From positions 1 to 28,419 of the forward strand of contig DBTH01000128.1 in the NCBI GenBank assembly GCA_002306945.1: a stretch of DNA of 28,419 nucleotides, given 5' to 3'. The stretch is from Methylacidiphilaceae bacterium UBA1321 (GTDB lineage: Bacteria > Verrucomicrobiota > Verrucomicrobiia > Methylacidiphilales > UBA1321). The notes under the pieces are model-generated. The model was given only the letters and a program-made list of their open reading frames with translations, was not told the origin of the DNA and searched no databases. Below, in pieces: positions 8,748 to 16,161 of the stretch. How positions within the stretch are numbered: position 1 is the stretch's first letter; each line of letters begins with the position of its first letter. Made by a program: the position numbers and the translations under genes.

Positions 8748-8779
8748 TCTTGAATTATTCGAACCACCCTAATTCAAGA
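8748..8779. repeat. Perfect 10-bp inverted repeat
   Basis: TCTTGAATTA (8748-8757) is the exact reverse complement of TAATTCAAGA (8770-8779), with a 12-nt loop that contains TTCGAA. It lies about 180 bp past the end of the minus-strand YezD-family gene. It could be a transcript-end hairpin or a protein-binding dyad; no U tract follows on the minus strand. Confidence 0.5.
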
Positions 8780-8960
8780 AAGCATTAGCGTGGAGATGTC
8801 TATTATGAGTGACGCGACTATTACTTGAGACGTTATTCTTGGATACGCCGAAGAGCTCAATGGCTAAAATAAGACAGCCTGTATACAGGAGTGCACGGTG
8901 TGAGGCTGAAGGGAGCGGGAACAAATACCTTCGGGTGGACAAAACTGCGTCAAGACGACT

Positions 8961-9203
8961 TTACCGGTCGGTCAAGCCACGCTTAAAGGGCTTCGACGGC
9001 GCTGATTCCGGTTGATCGAGCCGGATTTTCTCAATTTTGCGAATTTCAACAACTTGCCCACGATAGACAGTCAATTGTATTTCGCCAAATTCCATGCCAT
9101 CCATAATGCTGCGCACGGTTTTGATCCATTTCCCCGATTTTGTCTCGCAGTATTCTGGATTCTTGTGTTTAAAGTCAGATTCGTCTTTATGATTTTGATC
9201 CAT
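8961..9203 (-). CDS. Small DUF2292/YezD-family protein
   Basis: This is an 80-residue protein. The C-terminal half reads WIKTVRSIMDGMEFGEIQLT, then VYRGQVVEIRKIEKIRL, which matches the small DUF2292 (YezD) family pattern of a short helix, FG-[ES]-[IV]-x-[IL] strand, GxVVxIE strand and a closing EKIRL. The N-terminal half is charged (Lys/Asp/Glu/His). I use the ATG at 9203, preceded by AGAGGTGG with good spacing; an upstream GTG at 9230 is possible but less likely. The molecular function of the family is not established. It stands alone, with a possible promoter and an A/T palindrome just upstream. Confidence 0.75.
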   Translation of the reverse strand: MDQNHKDESDFKHKNPEYCETKSGKWIKTVRSIMDGMEFGEIQLTVYRGQVVEIRKIEKIRLDQPESAPSKPFKRGLTDR

Positions 9204-9290
9204 TGCATCCACCTCTTGTGCGGGTATCACCCCAAATCCCAGCCCGGTTATTTCGTGTTATCGGGAGAGTACAGCATGAAACACGCCTTT

Positions 9291-9319
9291 TTTATCGATA
9301 AAAAGACATAAATAGTCAA
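9291..9319 (-). promoter_or_regulatory. Candidate sigma70-type promoter of the YezD-family gene
   Basis: Reading the minus strand, TTGACT (9319-9314) is followed after 17 nt by GATAAA (9296-9291), about 90 nt upstream of the gene start. The perfect 16-bp palindrome TTTTTATCGATAAAAA (9289-9304) covers the -10 element, which would suit a regulator-binding site. The match was made by eye only. Confidence 0.35.
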
Positions 9320-9370
9320 AACGGCCCATACGTGACTATCAACGTGGCATCCAGGCAGGCACGGCAGTTC

Positions 9371-9404
9371 AACAAAAGGCCCCTGACTCAAGGCAGCGAC
9401 TTTT
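9371..9404 (-). terminator. Possible terminator of the cbi operon
   Basis: Downstream of the cbiO stop, the minus strand reads AAAAG, then an imperfect stem CCTTG-AGT-CAGGG, then GCCTTTTGTT. The outer AAAAG/CTTTT arms also pair. The stem is short and contains a wobble, so this is a tentative call. Confidence 0.3.
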
Positions 9405-9415
9405 CCCGTTTTATA

Positions 9416-10279
9416 TCACAATTCGCAGGGCTGCGGCTTTCTCTCGAACGCCTCCAACAGACATTCCCGCGCTTCGGCAACGGTCAACGGTAATCCATTC
9501 GCTGGCACGCCATCCAGCCTTCTGAGATCATCGACCAGACTCGTCACATAGGGCAGCCGTAAGCGGCAAGTGCGGATCAACTCCAGGTTGGAGAATATCT
9601 GATGGGGAGTTCCATCCCGTACCAAACGTCCGCAGTTAAGCACACAAATACGGTCGGCTACCATCGGTACTGTATCGACGCTGTGGGTAGCCAGAATAAT
9701 CGTCATCCCGCTCTTTCTATTCAAATTTCTCAGAAGCGAAACCATCATCAGTTCCCCCTCTGGATCGAGTCCCGCCGTTGGTTCGTCCAGAATCATAACC
9801 GAAGGCCGCATCGCCAGAACGCCCGCAATTGCAATGCGCTTCTGCTCTCCAAAGCTTGCATGATGAATCGGTCGCTTACGCAACGCCGACACACCTAAAA
9901 TCTCCAACGCTTCATCCACGCGTCTTTTCACTTCCTCTTCGGACAAATTCAAATTCCGGGGTCCAAAAGCGACATCCTCCTCAACCGTCGCCGCAAAAAG
10001 TTGGTCGTTCGGGTTCTGAAAAACCAGCCCCACCCGTTGATAAAGTTCCGACTGCGTATAGCCGTTAATCGCCTTTCCATTGACCAATACCTGACCGCTT
10101 TCGGGAGTCAGTAATCCTGCGAGAGTCTTGATCAAAGTCGTCTTTCCAGAACCATTGGCCGCTAGCAATGCCACGAAATCCCCTTGTCGCACCTGAAGAT
10201 TCACATCGAATAAAACCTGAACGTTATTCTCATATTTAAAATTCACCGCGCGCGCCTCAATTAAAGGGATCGTGTTCAT
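9416..10279 (-). CDS. cbiO: Cobalt ECF transporter ATPase CbiO
   Basis: This 287-residue ABC ATPase energises the Cbi metal importer. It has a Walker A AANGSGKTT (residues 40-48), a Q-loop FQNPNDQ (87-93), a signature SFGEQKR (142-148, the form usual in CbiO proteins), Walker B VMILDEPTAGLDP (161-173) and an H-loop ATHS. The first Walker A residue is Ala instead of Gly. The ATG at 10279 overlaps the cbiQ stop (ATGA), so I prefer it to an upstream in-frame start at 10351 inside cbiQ. It is the last gene of the nine-gene operon. The C-terminal extension after the H-loop (VADRICVLNCGRLVRDGTP and onward) is normal for the family. Confidence 0.93.
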   Translation of the reverse strand: MNTIPLIEARAVNFKYENNVQVLFDVNLQVRQGDFVALLAANGSGKTTLIKTLAGLLTPESGQVLVNGKAINGYTQSELYQRVGLVFQNPNDQLFAATVEEDVAFGPRNLNLSEEEVKRRVDEALEILGVSALRKRPIHHASFGEQKRIAIAGVLAMRPSVMILDEPTAGLDPEGELMMVSLLRNLNRKSGMTIILATHSVDTVPMVADRICVLNCGRLVRDGTPHQIFSNLELIRTCRLRLPYVTSLVDDLRRLDGVPANGLPLTVAEARECLLEAFERKPQPCEL

Positions 10280-11079
10280 ATGAGAGAAATCTTTTCCGTT
10301 ATATAATAGAGGACCGCGATACTCACTGCAGCCATCCCCATCCCGCTCCATTCAACACGCGTCAACGGAGCAATCCGCAATGCAGGCATATAGCCGCGAT
10401 ACCCACGCAATACCATTGCCTCATGTGTGCGCATGGCTTGATCCACCGACCGGATAACGACCGCCCCCATCACTTCAGTTGCCGACTTCAAAACGCGTCC
10501 GGCCCCGCAATAACCCAGTCGCAACCGCTGCGCAGCCACAAGATCCATGGCGCATTCGAATATCGAAAACAAATAACGATACATCAGGTTTGCAATCTCC
10601 AACCAGTCCCTGGGCACGCCCATCCAGCGCATCGCGCGGAATATCTGATGCACCGGAGTCGTCACACTCAATAAAAACAAAACCGCTACCGAACCAAAAA
10701 CCTTCGCTCCCGACATCGCCCCGGCCAGCACGCCCTCGCGCGTTACTACGACTCGCACTCCAACCCACTCTCCCTGCCAAATCGGAAGGCCTCCACGCAA
10801 TGTGGCCTGTAATAAAACCAGCACACTCACCATCATCAGCGGAGCCGCCATTCGACTGAAGGCAACCCGCCATGGTACTCGAATCCGATAGCAAAGAACG
10901 ATGCAGCCTCCCAGAATAGCCAGAGGAAACGCGAACTTCTGGGAGAGCGCAATACAGACCATCGCCTCCAGAGCCATCAGCAACTTGATGCGCGAATCCA
11001 GCCGCGTAAAAACATCTTCCCGCGCGGCCAATTGATCGCAAACCAGGTCAATCGTGCTGCAGCCGCAATTTTTGTGCAC
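10276..11079 (-). CDS. cbiQ: Cobalt ECF transporter transmembrane coupling protein CbiQ
   Basis: The 267-residue protein begins at a GTG (11079) preceded by a strong GGAGG six nt upstream; longer in-frame starts at 11097 and 11139 would overlap cbiN more deeply. After DVFTRLDSRIKLLMALEA (the usual LDxRxKL opening of CbiQ), four to five membrane helices follow. The cytoplasmic coupling segment SVDQAMRTHEAMVLRGYRG contains the Ala-box-like motifs that contact the ATPase. CbiQ is the T-component of an energy-coupling-factor importer and links CbiO hydrolysis to movement of CbiM. It overlaps cbiN by 32 nt and cbiO by 4 nt. Confidence 0.88.
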   Translation of the reverse strand: MHKNCGCSTIDLVCDQLAAREDVFTRLDSRIKLLMALEAMVCIALSQKFAFPLAILGGCIVLCYRIRVPWRVAFSRMAAPLMMVSVLVLLQATLRGGLPIWQGEWVGVRVVVTREGVLAGAMSGAKVFGSVAVLFLLSVTTPVHQIFRAMRWMGVPRDWLEIANLMYRYLFSIFECAMDLVAAQRLRLGYCGAGRVLKSATEVMGAVVIRSVDQAMRTHEAMVLRGYRGYMPALRIAPLTRVEWSGMGMAAVSIAVLYYITEKISLI

Positions 11080-11356
11080 CGGCCCCCTCCTTCGCATCGA
11101 CAAATAACTCACGGAAGCAATAACCTGCCACAAAACCACCGCATGTACCCGCGATCAAAAAGAAAAACAGCAACATATCACCCTGCTCTGTATTGATGAA
11201 CGGCTTCCACGCCGGACGCCCAGCAGCTTCCGCATATTTCTCGACCACGGTTTCATCGACGCCGGACCATTCCCCTTTTTTAAGCAAGGTCAGGCCATAG
11301 ACCAAAAGCGCAGCCGCAAGTAGAATACTGACCGACAACAGAATGACCTTTTTCAT
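11048..11356 (-). CDS. cbiN: Cobalt ECF transporter accessory subunit CbiN
   Basis: This 102-residue protein has two membrane helices (about residues 4-23 and 61-84) and an extracytoplasmic loop: GEWSGVDETVVEKYAEAAGR, then PAWKPFINTEQGDM. The arrangement, with G(x)D near the start of the loop, a conserved Trp-Lys-Pro-like segment and a glycine-rich second helix, is that of CbiN, which inserts near the metal site of CbiM. A separate CbiN is characteristic of cobalt-type rather than nickel-type importers. The ATG overlaps the cbiM stop by 4 nt. Residues after helix two are longer than usual and charged. Confidence 0.82.
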   Translation of the reverse strand: MKKVILLSVSILLAAALLVYGLTLLKKGEWSGVDETVVEKYAEAAGRPAWKPFINTEQGDMLLFFFLIAGTCGGFVAGYCFRELFVDAKEGAGAQKLRLQHD

Positions 11357-12159
11357 AGACGTGACTCCTGAAGGCCAAACGAACGTTTCAGCAACTCAGG
11401 ACGACGCGAATGGATGAACGAAAATGCCCCCGCAGTCATCAATCCCTCAATGATTCCCAGTGGAATTTGCGTCGGGCAAAAAGACAGGATAATGCTCGAA
11501 AACATAACCCAGAACGAACCGTCCCCGTGCAGTGCCGATGCCAATTCAAAAGAAGTTGTGGCATAGGTTGCCCAATCCGAAAACAATCCCGCTAAAAAAG
11601 CAGCAACAAAAAACGAAGCGCCCAACCGCCGACTCAGCCAGAAAACGCCCCAACCGGTAAATCCGCCGACCACGCCCATCGACATGATGTTTCCACCCCA
11701 TGTCGTCAATCCCCCGTGAGCCAGGAATAACGCCTGTAGAAGCAGCGCTATGCTGGTAACCACGACCGTCAGCGGTGCGCCGATCAAAATCGCCGCCATG
11801 CCTGTACCGCATGGATGCGAGCAGGTGCCTGCAGTCGGAACCGGAATCGGCATGCACGAAATGACAAAGACAGCCGCCCCCACCAGACCGACCATCGGCT
11901 TGAAACAGGCATTCTCGCTGCTGCGTGTTTTCAAATCCCGCAATCCCCACAAGACAAAGGGGAGCACCGCCAAAAACCAGAAACCCGCCCATGGCAGAGG
12001 CAATATCCCTTCAGTAATATGCATCGCATTTCCGCTTGATGCCATTCCCGAAAGGAATAAAAATCCCATCAGCCCAATGACCCATTTCTTATGTTGCAGC
12101 CAACCCGAAAGCAACCCGCTTTCAGGCGTTGACTGAGTGTTTGATGTCGTTGTTTTCAT
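11353..12159 (-). CDS. cbiM: Cobalt ECF transporter substrate-binding membrane protein CbiM
   Basis: The 268-residue protein has an N-terminal extension and signal-like helix ending in SGNA, followed by MHITEGILP. In CbiM proteins the exposed N-terminal Met-His after signal cleavage provides metal ligands, and the His at position 2 is present here. A second signature, PVPTAGTCSHPCGTGMAAIL, corresponds to the conserved SCSHPTG region, with an extra Cys after HP. Six or so further helices follow. It is the S-component that binds Co2+ (or Ni2+) outside and moves it inward with CbiN, CbiQ and CbiO. The ATG overlaps the end of the P-type ATPase gene by 38 nt, which indicates tight coupling of an exporter-type and an importer-type metal gene. 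Confidence 0.9.
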   Translation of the reverse strand: MKTTTSNTQSTPESGLLSGWLQHKKWVIGLMGFLFLSGMASSGNAMHITEGILPLPWAGFWFLAVLPFVLWGLRDLKTRSSENACFKPMVGLVGAAVFVISCMPIPVPTAGTCSHPCGTGMAAILIGAPLTVVVTSIALLLQALFLAHGGLTTWGGNIMSMGVVGGFTGWGVFWLSRRLGASFFVAAFLAGLFSDWATYATTSFELASALHGDGSFWVMFSSIILSFCPTQIPLGIIEGLMTAGAFSFIHSRRPELLKRSFGLQESRL

Positions 12160-14203
12160 AATTGGGTTCCGGTATTGACGAACTTCCTTCGAACTTCAAT
12201 AGGCGCGCGCTATTGAAGATCACAAAAAAGGCTCCAAACTCGTGGACAAAACTTGCTGCCATCGGCGATATATATCCAGCGCTCGAAAACACAATCGCGA
12301 CCGTGCTAAAAATAAAACCACAGAGAATATTCTGATTGATAATGCGCAATGTTTGTTTCGAGAGCGCGATAAATTGCCCGACGCGGTTCAGATCGTTTGA
12401 CATCAGGGCAATGTCCGCGGTCTGAATAGCTACATCGCTACCGAGTGCGCCCATCGCGATACTGAGATGACCGGAAGCCAGGGCAGGCGCATCGTTGACT
12501 CCGTCACCTACAACCAGAACATTGCGACCACTCTCCTTCAGCACCTCGATCGCTTTCTGCTTTTGCTCCGGCAAGCACTCGGACTGAAATTCCGTAAATC
12601 CAATCTGCGCGGCAATCGCTTCGGCCACACCATACCGGTCGCCCGTGAGCATGATAAACCGGTCGATTCCCAACGGTTGCAACTGCTCCTTGATCTGCGT
12701 CGATTCCTTTCTCAAGGTATCGCAAAGATAAATCGTCCCGGCATGTTGCCCATCCACCGCCACCTCAATGGCGCTATATTCGGGTCGTTCATTTTCCACG
12801 GATGAAAGCAAAATTCCCTTCCCTTTCAGCCAGGTACGACGGCCTATTAAAATCCGACTTTCTCCGATTCGCCCACACATTCCCAATCCATGCTCCTCGG
12901 AAATATCCCGAACCGAATCGGATAATTTCTCGTCCGACGCGGTCGCCCTTGCGATAGCCTGGGCTATCGGGTGTGTAGAATTCCCCTCGACCGCCGCAGC
13001 AAACGTCAACAAGCGTTCCCGCGACCAACCATTGCGCGGTAGAATATCAAGCACCTGCAATCTTCCCGTTGTCAAAGTGCCTGTTTTGTCAAAAACGACG
13101 GTATCAATATCATTGGCGGCCTCAAAAAAAAGAACGCTTTTGACCAGGATGCCCAGCCGCGATGCCGTTGCCAGCGCGGCAACCATCGCCGTCGGCCCAG
13201 CCAGAATAAACGTACAGGGAATGCTGACGATGATGACCGAAATTGCCCGCTGTACATCACGGGTAAAGAAAAGGACAAAACCCGCTATCAACAATATCAG
13301 CGGTAAATAATACTGTGCATACTCTTCTGTCAGCCGGACAATCGGTGCGCGCGTGCTTTGGGCTTCCGCTACGATTTTTTTGACTCTTCCCAAAACCGTA
13401 TCATTGCCCGCTTTTACAACGTCCACTTCCAGCAAACCAGTCATGTTCGTAGTTCCTCCAAAAACTGTCGCACCTGCGCAGACCTCCACCGGGATTGATT
13501 CACCGGTGATATTGGCCTGATTGACTGCGGAGCAACCCGTCCGCACCACACCGTCCGCGGCAATCTTGTCTCCCGGTCGAATACGAATGCGATCCCCGGC
13601 GCGGAGCGATTCCGCATCCACCTCCTCTTCATTGCCGTCCGGATCGACGCGTCGGGCATGTCCCCGCGAAAGATTGAGCAGGCTATTAATGGCCTCATTA
13701 ACTCCCAGCATGCTGCGATCTTCAAACACGTGCCCTACCATGAGAATGATTGCCACCAGACTGCCCGTTACATATTGCCCTGTCACAAAACAGGCTACCA
13801 CCGCCAGCGTGATAAATTGATTGATATAGAATTCGGAATTTTCGGCAGCCTTCAAGCCCGCCCCTTCTATAGTCTCCAACAGGATGGGGATTCCGCTTAA
13901 AATAGCCGCCGCCATATTCCACAGAGTCGCCACATCCTCCTGATCGGGACGCAACAGGCGCATTCCACCACTAATCACAAGGCAAATGACGGCTCCGAGA
14001 ACATACATCAGGTGGCCGCGCAATTCGGATTCATGAGCCTCATGGTCGTCTTTGTCGTGTGTATCCTTGCTTGATTGAGCAGAATAGGCAGGGCTTTTGC
14101 TGGTCGAACCACTTTCAGCCCCTGGAATCGACAACGCTCGTTTTCTCGGTGGCTCCTGAACAGCGGTTCCCGTACGGTCTGACGTGTAGATTTCCGTGCT
14201 CAT
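12122..14203 (-). CDS. P1B-type metal-transporting ATPase with an IPC motif
   Basis: This 693-residue pump has the P-type ATPase core: TGES (233-236), phosphorylation site DKTGT (372-376), HP (411-412) in the nucleotide-binding domain and GDGVND (566-571). There is no N-terminal CxxC heavy-metal domain; instead a His/Asp/Glu-rich segment (about residues 47-64, DTHDKDDHEAHESELRGH) precedes the first helix. The metal-site helix reads VSIPCTFILAGPTAM, i.e. Ile-Pro-Cys (328-330), where known subclasses have CPC, SPC, TPC or CPH. The last helix has HEFGAFFVIFNSARLL, which resembles the HEGGT region of the SPC (P1B-4, Co/Fe/Zn-type) group but is altered. It probably exports a transition metal; which one is open. 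It follows the HflK-like gene by 12 nt and overlaps cbiM. Confidence 0.93.
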   Translation of the reverse strand: MSTEIYTSDRTGTAVQEPPRKRALSIPGAESGSTSKSPAYSAQSSKDTHDKDDHEAHESELRGHLMYVLGAVICLVISGGMRLLRPDQEDVATLWNMAAAILSGIPILLETIEGAGLKAAENSEFYINQFITLAVVACFVTGQYVTGSLVAIILMVGHVFEDRSMLGVNEAINSLLNLSRGHARRVDPDGNEEEVDAESLRAGDRIRIRPGDKIAADGVVRTGCSAVNQANITGESIPVEVCAGATVFGGTTNMTGLLEVDVVKAGNDTVLGRVKKIVAEAQSTRAPIVRLTEEYAQYYLPLILLIAGFVLFFTRDVQRAISVIIVSIPCTFILAGPTAMVAALATASRLGILVKSVLFFEAANDIDTVVFDKTGTLTTGRLQVLDILPRNGWSRERLLTFAAAVEGNSTHPIAQAIARATASDEKLSDSVRDISEEHGLGMCGRIGESRILIGRRTWLKGKGILLSSVENERPEYSAIEVAVDGQHAGTIYLCDTLRKESTQIKEQLQPLGIDRFIMLTGDRYGVAEAIAAQIGFTEFQSECLPEQKQKAIEVLKESGRNVLVVGDGVNDAPALASGHLSIAMGALGSDVAIQTADIALMSNDLNRVGQFIALSKQTLRIINQNILCGFIFSTVAIVFSSAGYISPMAASFVHEFGAFFVIFNSARLLKFEGSSSIPEPNYENNDIKHSVNA

Positions 14204-14215
14204 TTTCGTATAGAG

Positions 14216-15229
14216 TTAGCGACCGCCCTGGTCTGTGGTTTTCATCGCATCCGGTTTTCTAGGATCGAGAAGAATCCGCATAGCACCGCTATCTCCCGGC
14301 ATCACCGTCGACACCTTCACCTTGGGAGCCACACTGGCCATCATCTCGCCATATAAACGTGCTCTCACCAATTGGGGATTAGCCCGATATTCCTTCAGCA
14401 ACGCGGTAAACGCAGCCGATTGCCCCAAAGCCTTGGCCACGAGTTGGGACGCATACGCGTCGGCCTCCTGATGAATGCGATAGGCTTCCGCCTTGGCGGC
14501 TGGCAGAGCCGATGCCTCGTATGTATTGGCCTCTTCGACGAGTGTCTTGGCCCTGACCTTGGCACTAACAACTGCCTGAAAGGCTGGCAGCACCGGACGA
14601 GGCGGGTTGATCTCACGCGTTTCGAAGGCGCTTAACTGTATCCCCATGTTCAGGGCATCAAGTCTTTGCTGCGCCAGCCGCATCGCTTCCTGCCCGATAT
14701 AGTCCTTGCGTACAGTCAAGGCGTCCTCAACATTCATAGAAGAAAGAACGCGACAGGCCGACTCATAGAGAACTGCATCGCGGAGCGACTCGCGATCCTT
14801 GATATTAAGCGCATAGGCCTTTGGATCGACGATCTGGTAGCGGACGACAAAACTGGCGCGAACTATATTAACATCGCCAGTCAGCGTATAGGGTTGGGTG
14901 ACCGGATCAAGAGCCGGAAGCGACGACTCCTCGCCTTGAGGCGACCAAAGATCCAGCGGAACTTCCTGCACGCTTTTCACCGGAACCTTGATCACCTCAT
15001 CCATGGGAGGGGGAAAAGAAAAGACCAAGCCAGGCGGATAGGTTTCCTTCTGCAGCCGTCCCAGTCTCAATATCAATCCGACCTCATTGGGACCGATGAT
15101 CGCAACACCCGAGGAGAGATAACAGAGCACCAGACAAGCCATCCCCCAAGCCAGCATGCGAATGCTGGAACGAAGCGCATCAAGCGTCGCCTGAGCCGAA
15201 AAAATCAAATTAGAACGTCTGCCTGTCAT
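14216..15229 (-). CDS. HflK-like SPFH (band 7) membrane protein
   Basis: The 337-residue protein has one membrane helix (about residues 25-47), then an SPFH domain starting at GPNEVGLILRLGRLQKETYP and PGLVFSFPPPMDEVIKVPV. The middle includes RASFVVRYQIVDPKAYALNI and the helical AEAYRIHQEADAYASQLVAK region, which is the coiled-coil part of HflK. HflK and HflC form a large membrane cage that regulates the FtsH protease; whether this paralogue does so is not known. Its stop lies 12 nt before the P-type ATPase start and its start 5 nt after the HflC-like stop. The short proline-rich N-terminus of typical HflK is missing. Confidence 0.88.
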   Translation of the reverse strand: MTGRRSNLIFSAQATLDALRSSIRMLAWGMACLVLCYLSSGVAIIGPNEVGLILRLGRLQKETYPPGLVFSFPPPMDEVIKVPVKSVQEVPLDLWSPQGEESSLPALDPVTQPYTLTGDVNIVRASFVVRYQIVDPKAYALNIKDRESLRDAVLYESACRVLSSMNVEDALTVRKDYIGQEAMRLAQQRLDALNMGIQLSAFETREINPPRPVLPAFQAVVSAKVRAKTLVEEANTYEASALPAAKAEAYRIHQEADAYASQLVAKALGQSAAFTALLKEYRANPQLVRARLYGEMMASVAPKVKVSTVMPGDSGAMRILLDPRKPDAMKTTDQGGR

Positions 15230-15234
15230 ATAGA

Positions 15235-16146
15235 CTATTGCTTCACTGTAGATGACGGATTGGGACCTGTACGCAGCAAATCAAACGGAGCCTGATTCGC
15301 GTCGAGGACAAGAGTAGTATTCGGATTGATCGTTTTCTTGAGCGTCTCCAGTTCGCGGAGGAATAAATAGAGGGTTGGGCTCTGACTATGCGCCTTGCTG
15401 TAGATACGTGCCGCCTCGGCCTCCGCCTCACCGCGCTTGATCTCGGCGGTTTTCTGCGCCTCGGCCAGGATGACCGTCTTTTGCGCATTCACCCGTGACT
15501 TGATCGCATCGGCCTGCTGACGTCCCTCTGCTAGATAACGCTCGGCAAATTGCGAACGCTCGGCACGCATCCGTTCAAAAACATAACCCGTATTGGCTTC
15601 AGGCAGAGTGATCCGCTCTATGCCGATCTGCTGAATCTCAATGCCAAACGATTTGCGAGCCTGCTCGGAGCTCAGCGCAGTGACTTTCTCCTCGATCTCG
15701 GGGATTTTGACATCGTTCTCCGAGGCCGCCGAGACAAGTTGCTTGAATTCGTAGGTGCCCAATATCGTGTTCTTTGCACTGCTGACGAGACTGTCCAATT
15801 TATTTCTGGCGTTATCGACCGTTCCAATCGCCTCCAAAAACTTGAGCGGGTCTTCCACTCTCCAAGCAACAAAAACCGGCACAATCACATTTCGACGATC
15901 TTTTGTTAGCGCCTCCGAAAGGCGCACCTCATAGAAATTCAATCGCACGTCGATCCGATTGACCGTCTCGATGGGCCATGGCCATTTCATATAGAGACCG
16001 GGATCGATTATGACATGCACTGGCTTCCCAAACCGCGTAACAACGGCTTTTTCATTCTGGCGCACTTGAAACGCAACCATGAACGCCAATAGATACAATC
16101 CGAGAACGACTGTGAGTAGAATTCGTAAAATAAGAGATGTTTTCAT
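15235..16146 (-). CDS. hflC: HflC-like SPFH (band 7) membrane protein
   Basis: The 303-residue protein has an N-terminal helix (about residues 7-26) and then VRQNEKAVVTRFGKPVHVII and DPGLYMKWPWPIETVNRID, the signature of HflC. The body includes VPVFVAWRVEDPLKFLEAIG, the region GIEIQQIGIERITLPEANTG, and a long coiled coil, ERMRAERSQFAERYLAEGRQ, followed by AEAEAARIYSKA. The gene has the expected length for HflC. It is preceded 15 nt upstream by the large SPFH fusion gene and followed 5 nt later by the HflK-like gene, in the reverse of the usual hflK-hflC order. As part of a metal-transport operon it may be a specialised paralogue rather than the housekeeping HflC; the symbol refers to the family only. 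Confidence 0.87.
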   Translation of the reverse strand: MKTSLILRILLTVVLGLYLLAFMVAFQVRQNEKAVVTRFGKPVHVIIDPGLYMKWPWPIETVNRIDVRLNFYEVRLSEALTKDRRNVIVPVFVAWRVEDPLKFLEAIGTVDNARNKLDSLVSSAKNTILGTYEFKQLVSAASENDVKIPEIEEKVTALSSEQARKSFGIEIQQIGIERITLPEANTGYVFERMRAERSQFAERYLAEGRQQADAIKSRVNAQKTVILAEAQKTAEIKRGEAEAEAARIYSKAHSQSPTLYLFLRELETLKKTINPNTTLVLDANQAPFDLLRTGPNPSSTVKQ

Positions 16147-16161
16147 ATTGGGAAATCGTAT

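Larger units (their letters stand above)
8307..8960. other. Gene-free region with several inverted repeats
   Basis: I find no convincing protein-coding gene on either strand in this stretch. It holds several strong inverted repeats, listed separately at 8382-8422, 8526-8557 and 8748-8779. I see no RNA gene that I can name and no cobalamin-riboswitch-like core. It lies upstream of copy D and downstream of the YezD-family gene (both minus strand), so it may contain the promoter and leader of the surface-protein run and the end of the yezD transcript. Confidence 0.5.

Noticed and set aside
8307..8960. Cobalamin riboswitch controlling the BtuF/FecCD or Cbi genes
   Set aside because: I looked for the conserved B12 box and core in this region and in the gaps of the cbi operon and found no match. 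The region has hairpins, but not that architecture.
8880..8960. Possible group II intron domain V or reverse-transcriptase remnant
   Set aside because: The segment GTGCACGGTGTGAGG loosely resembles intron ends, but I could not pair a domain V and saw no reverse transcriptase frame.
8809..9015. 68-codon plus-strand frame
   Set aside because: It shows no known motif, no good start signal and it overlaps the end of the YezD-family gene.
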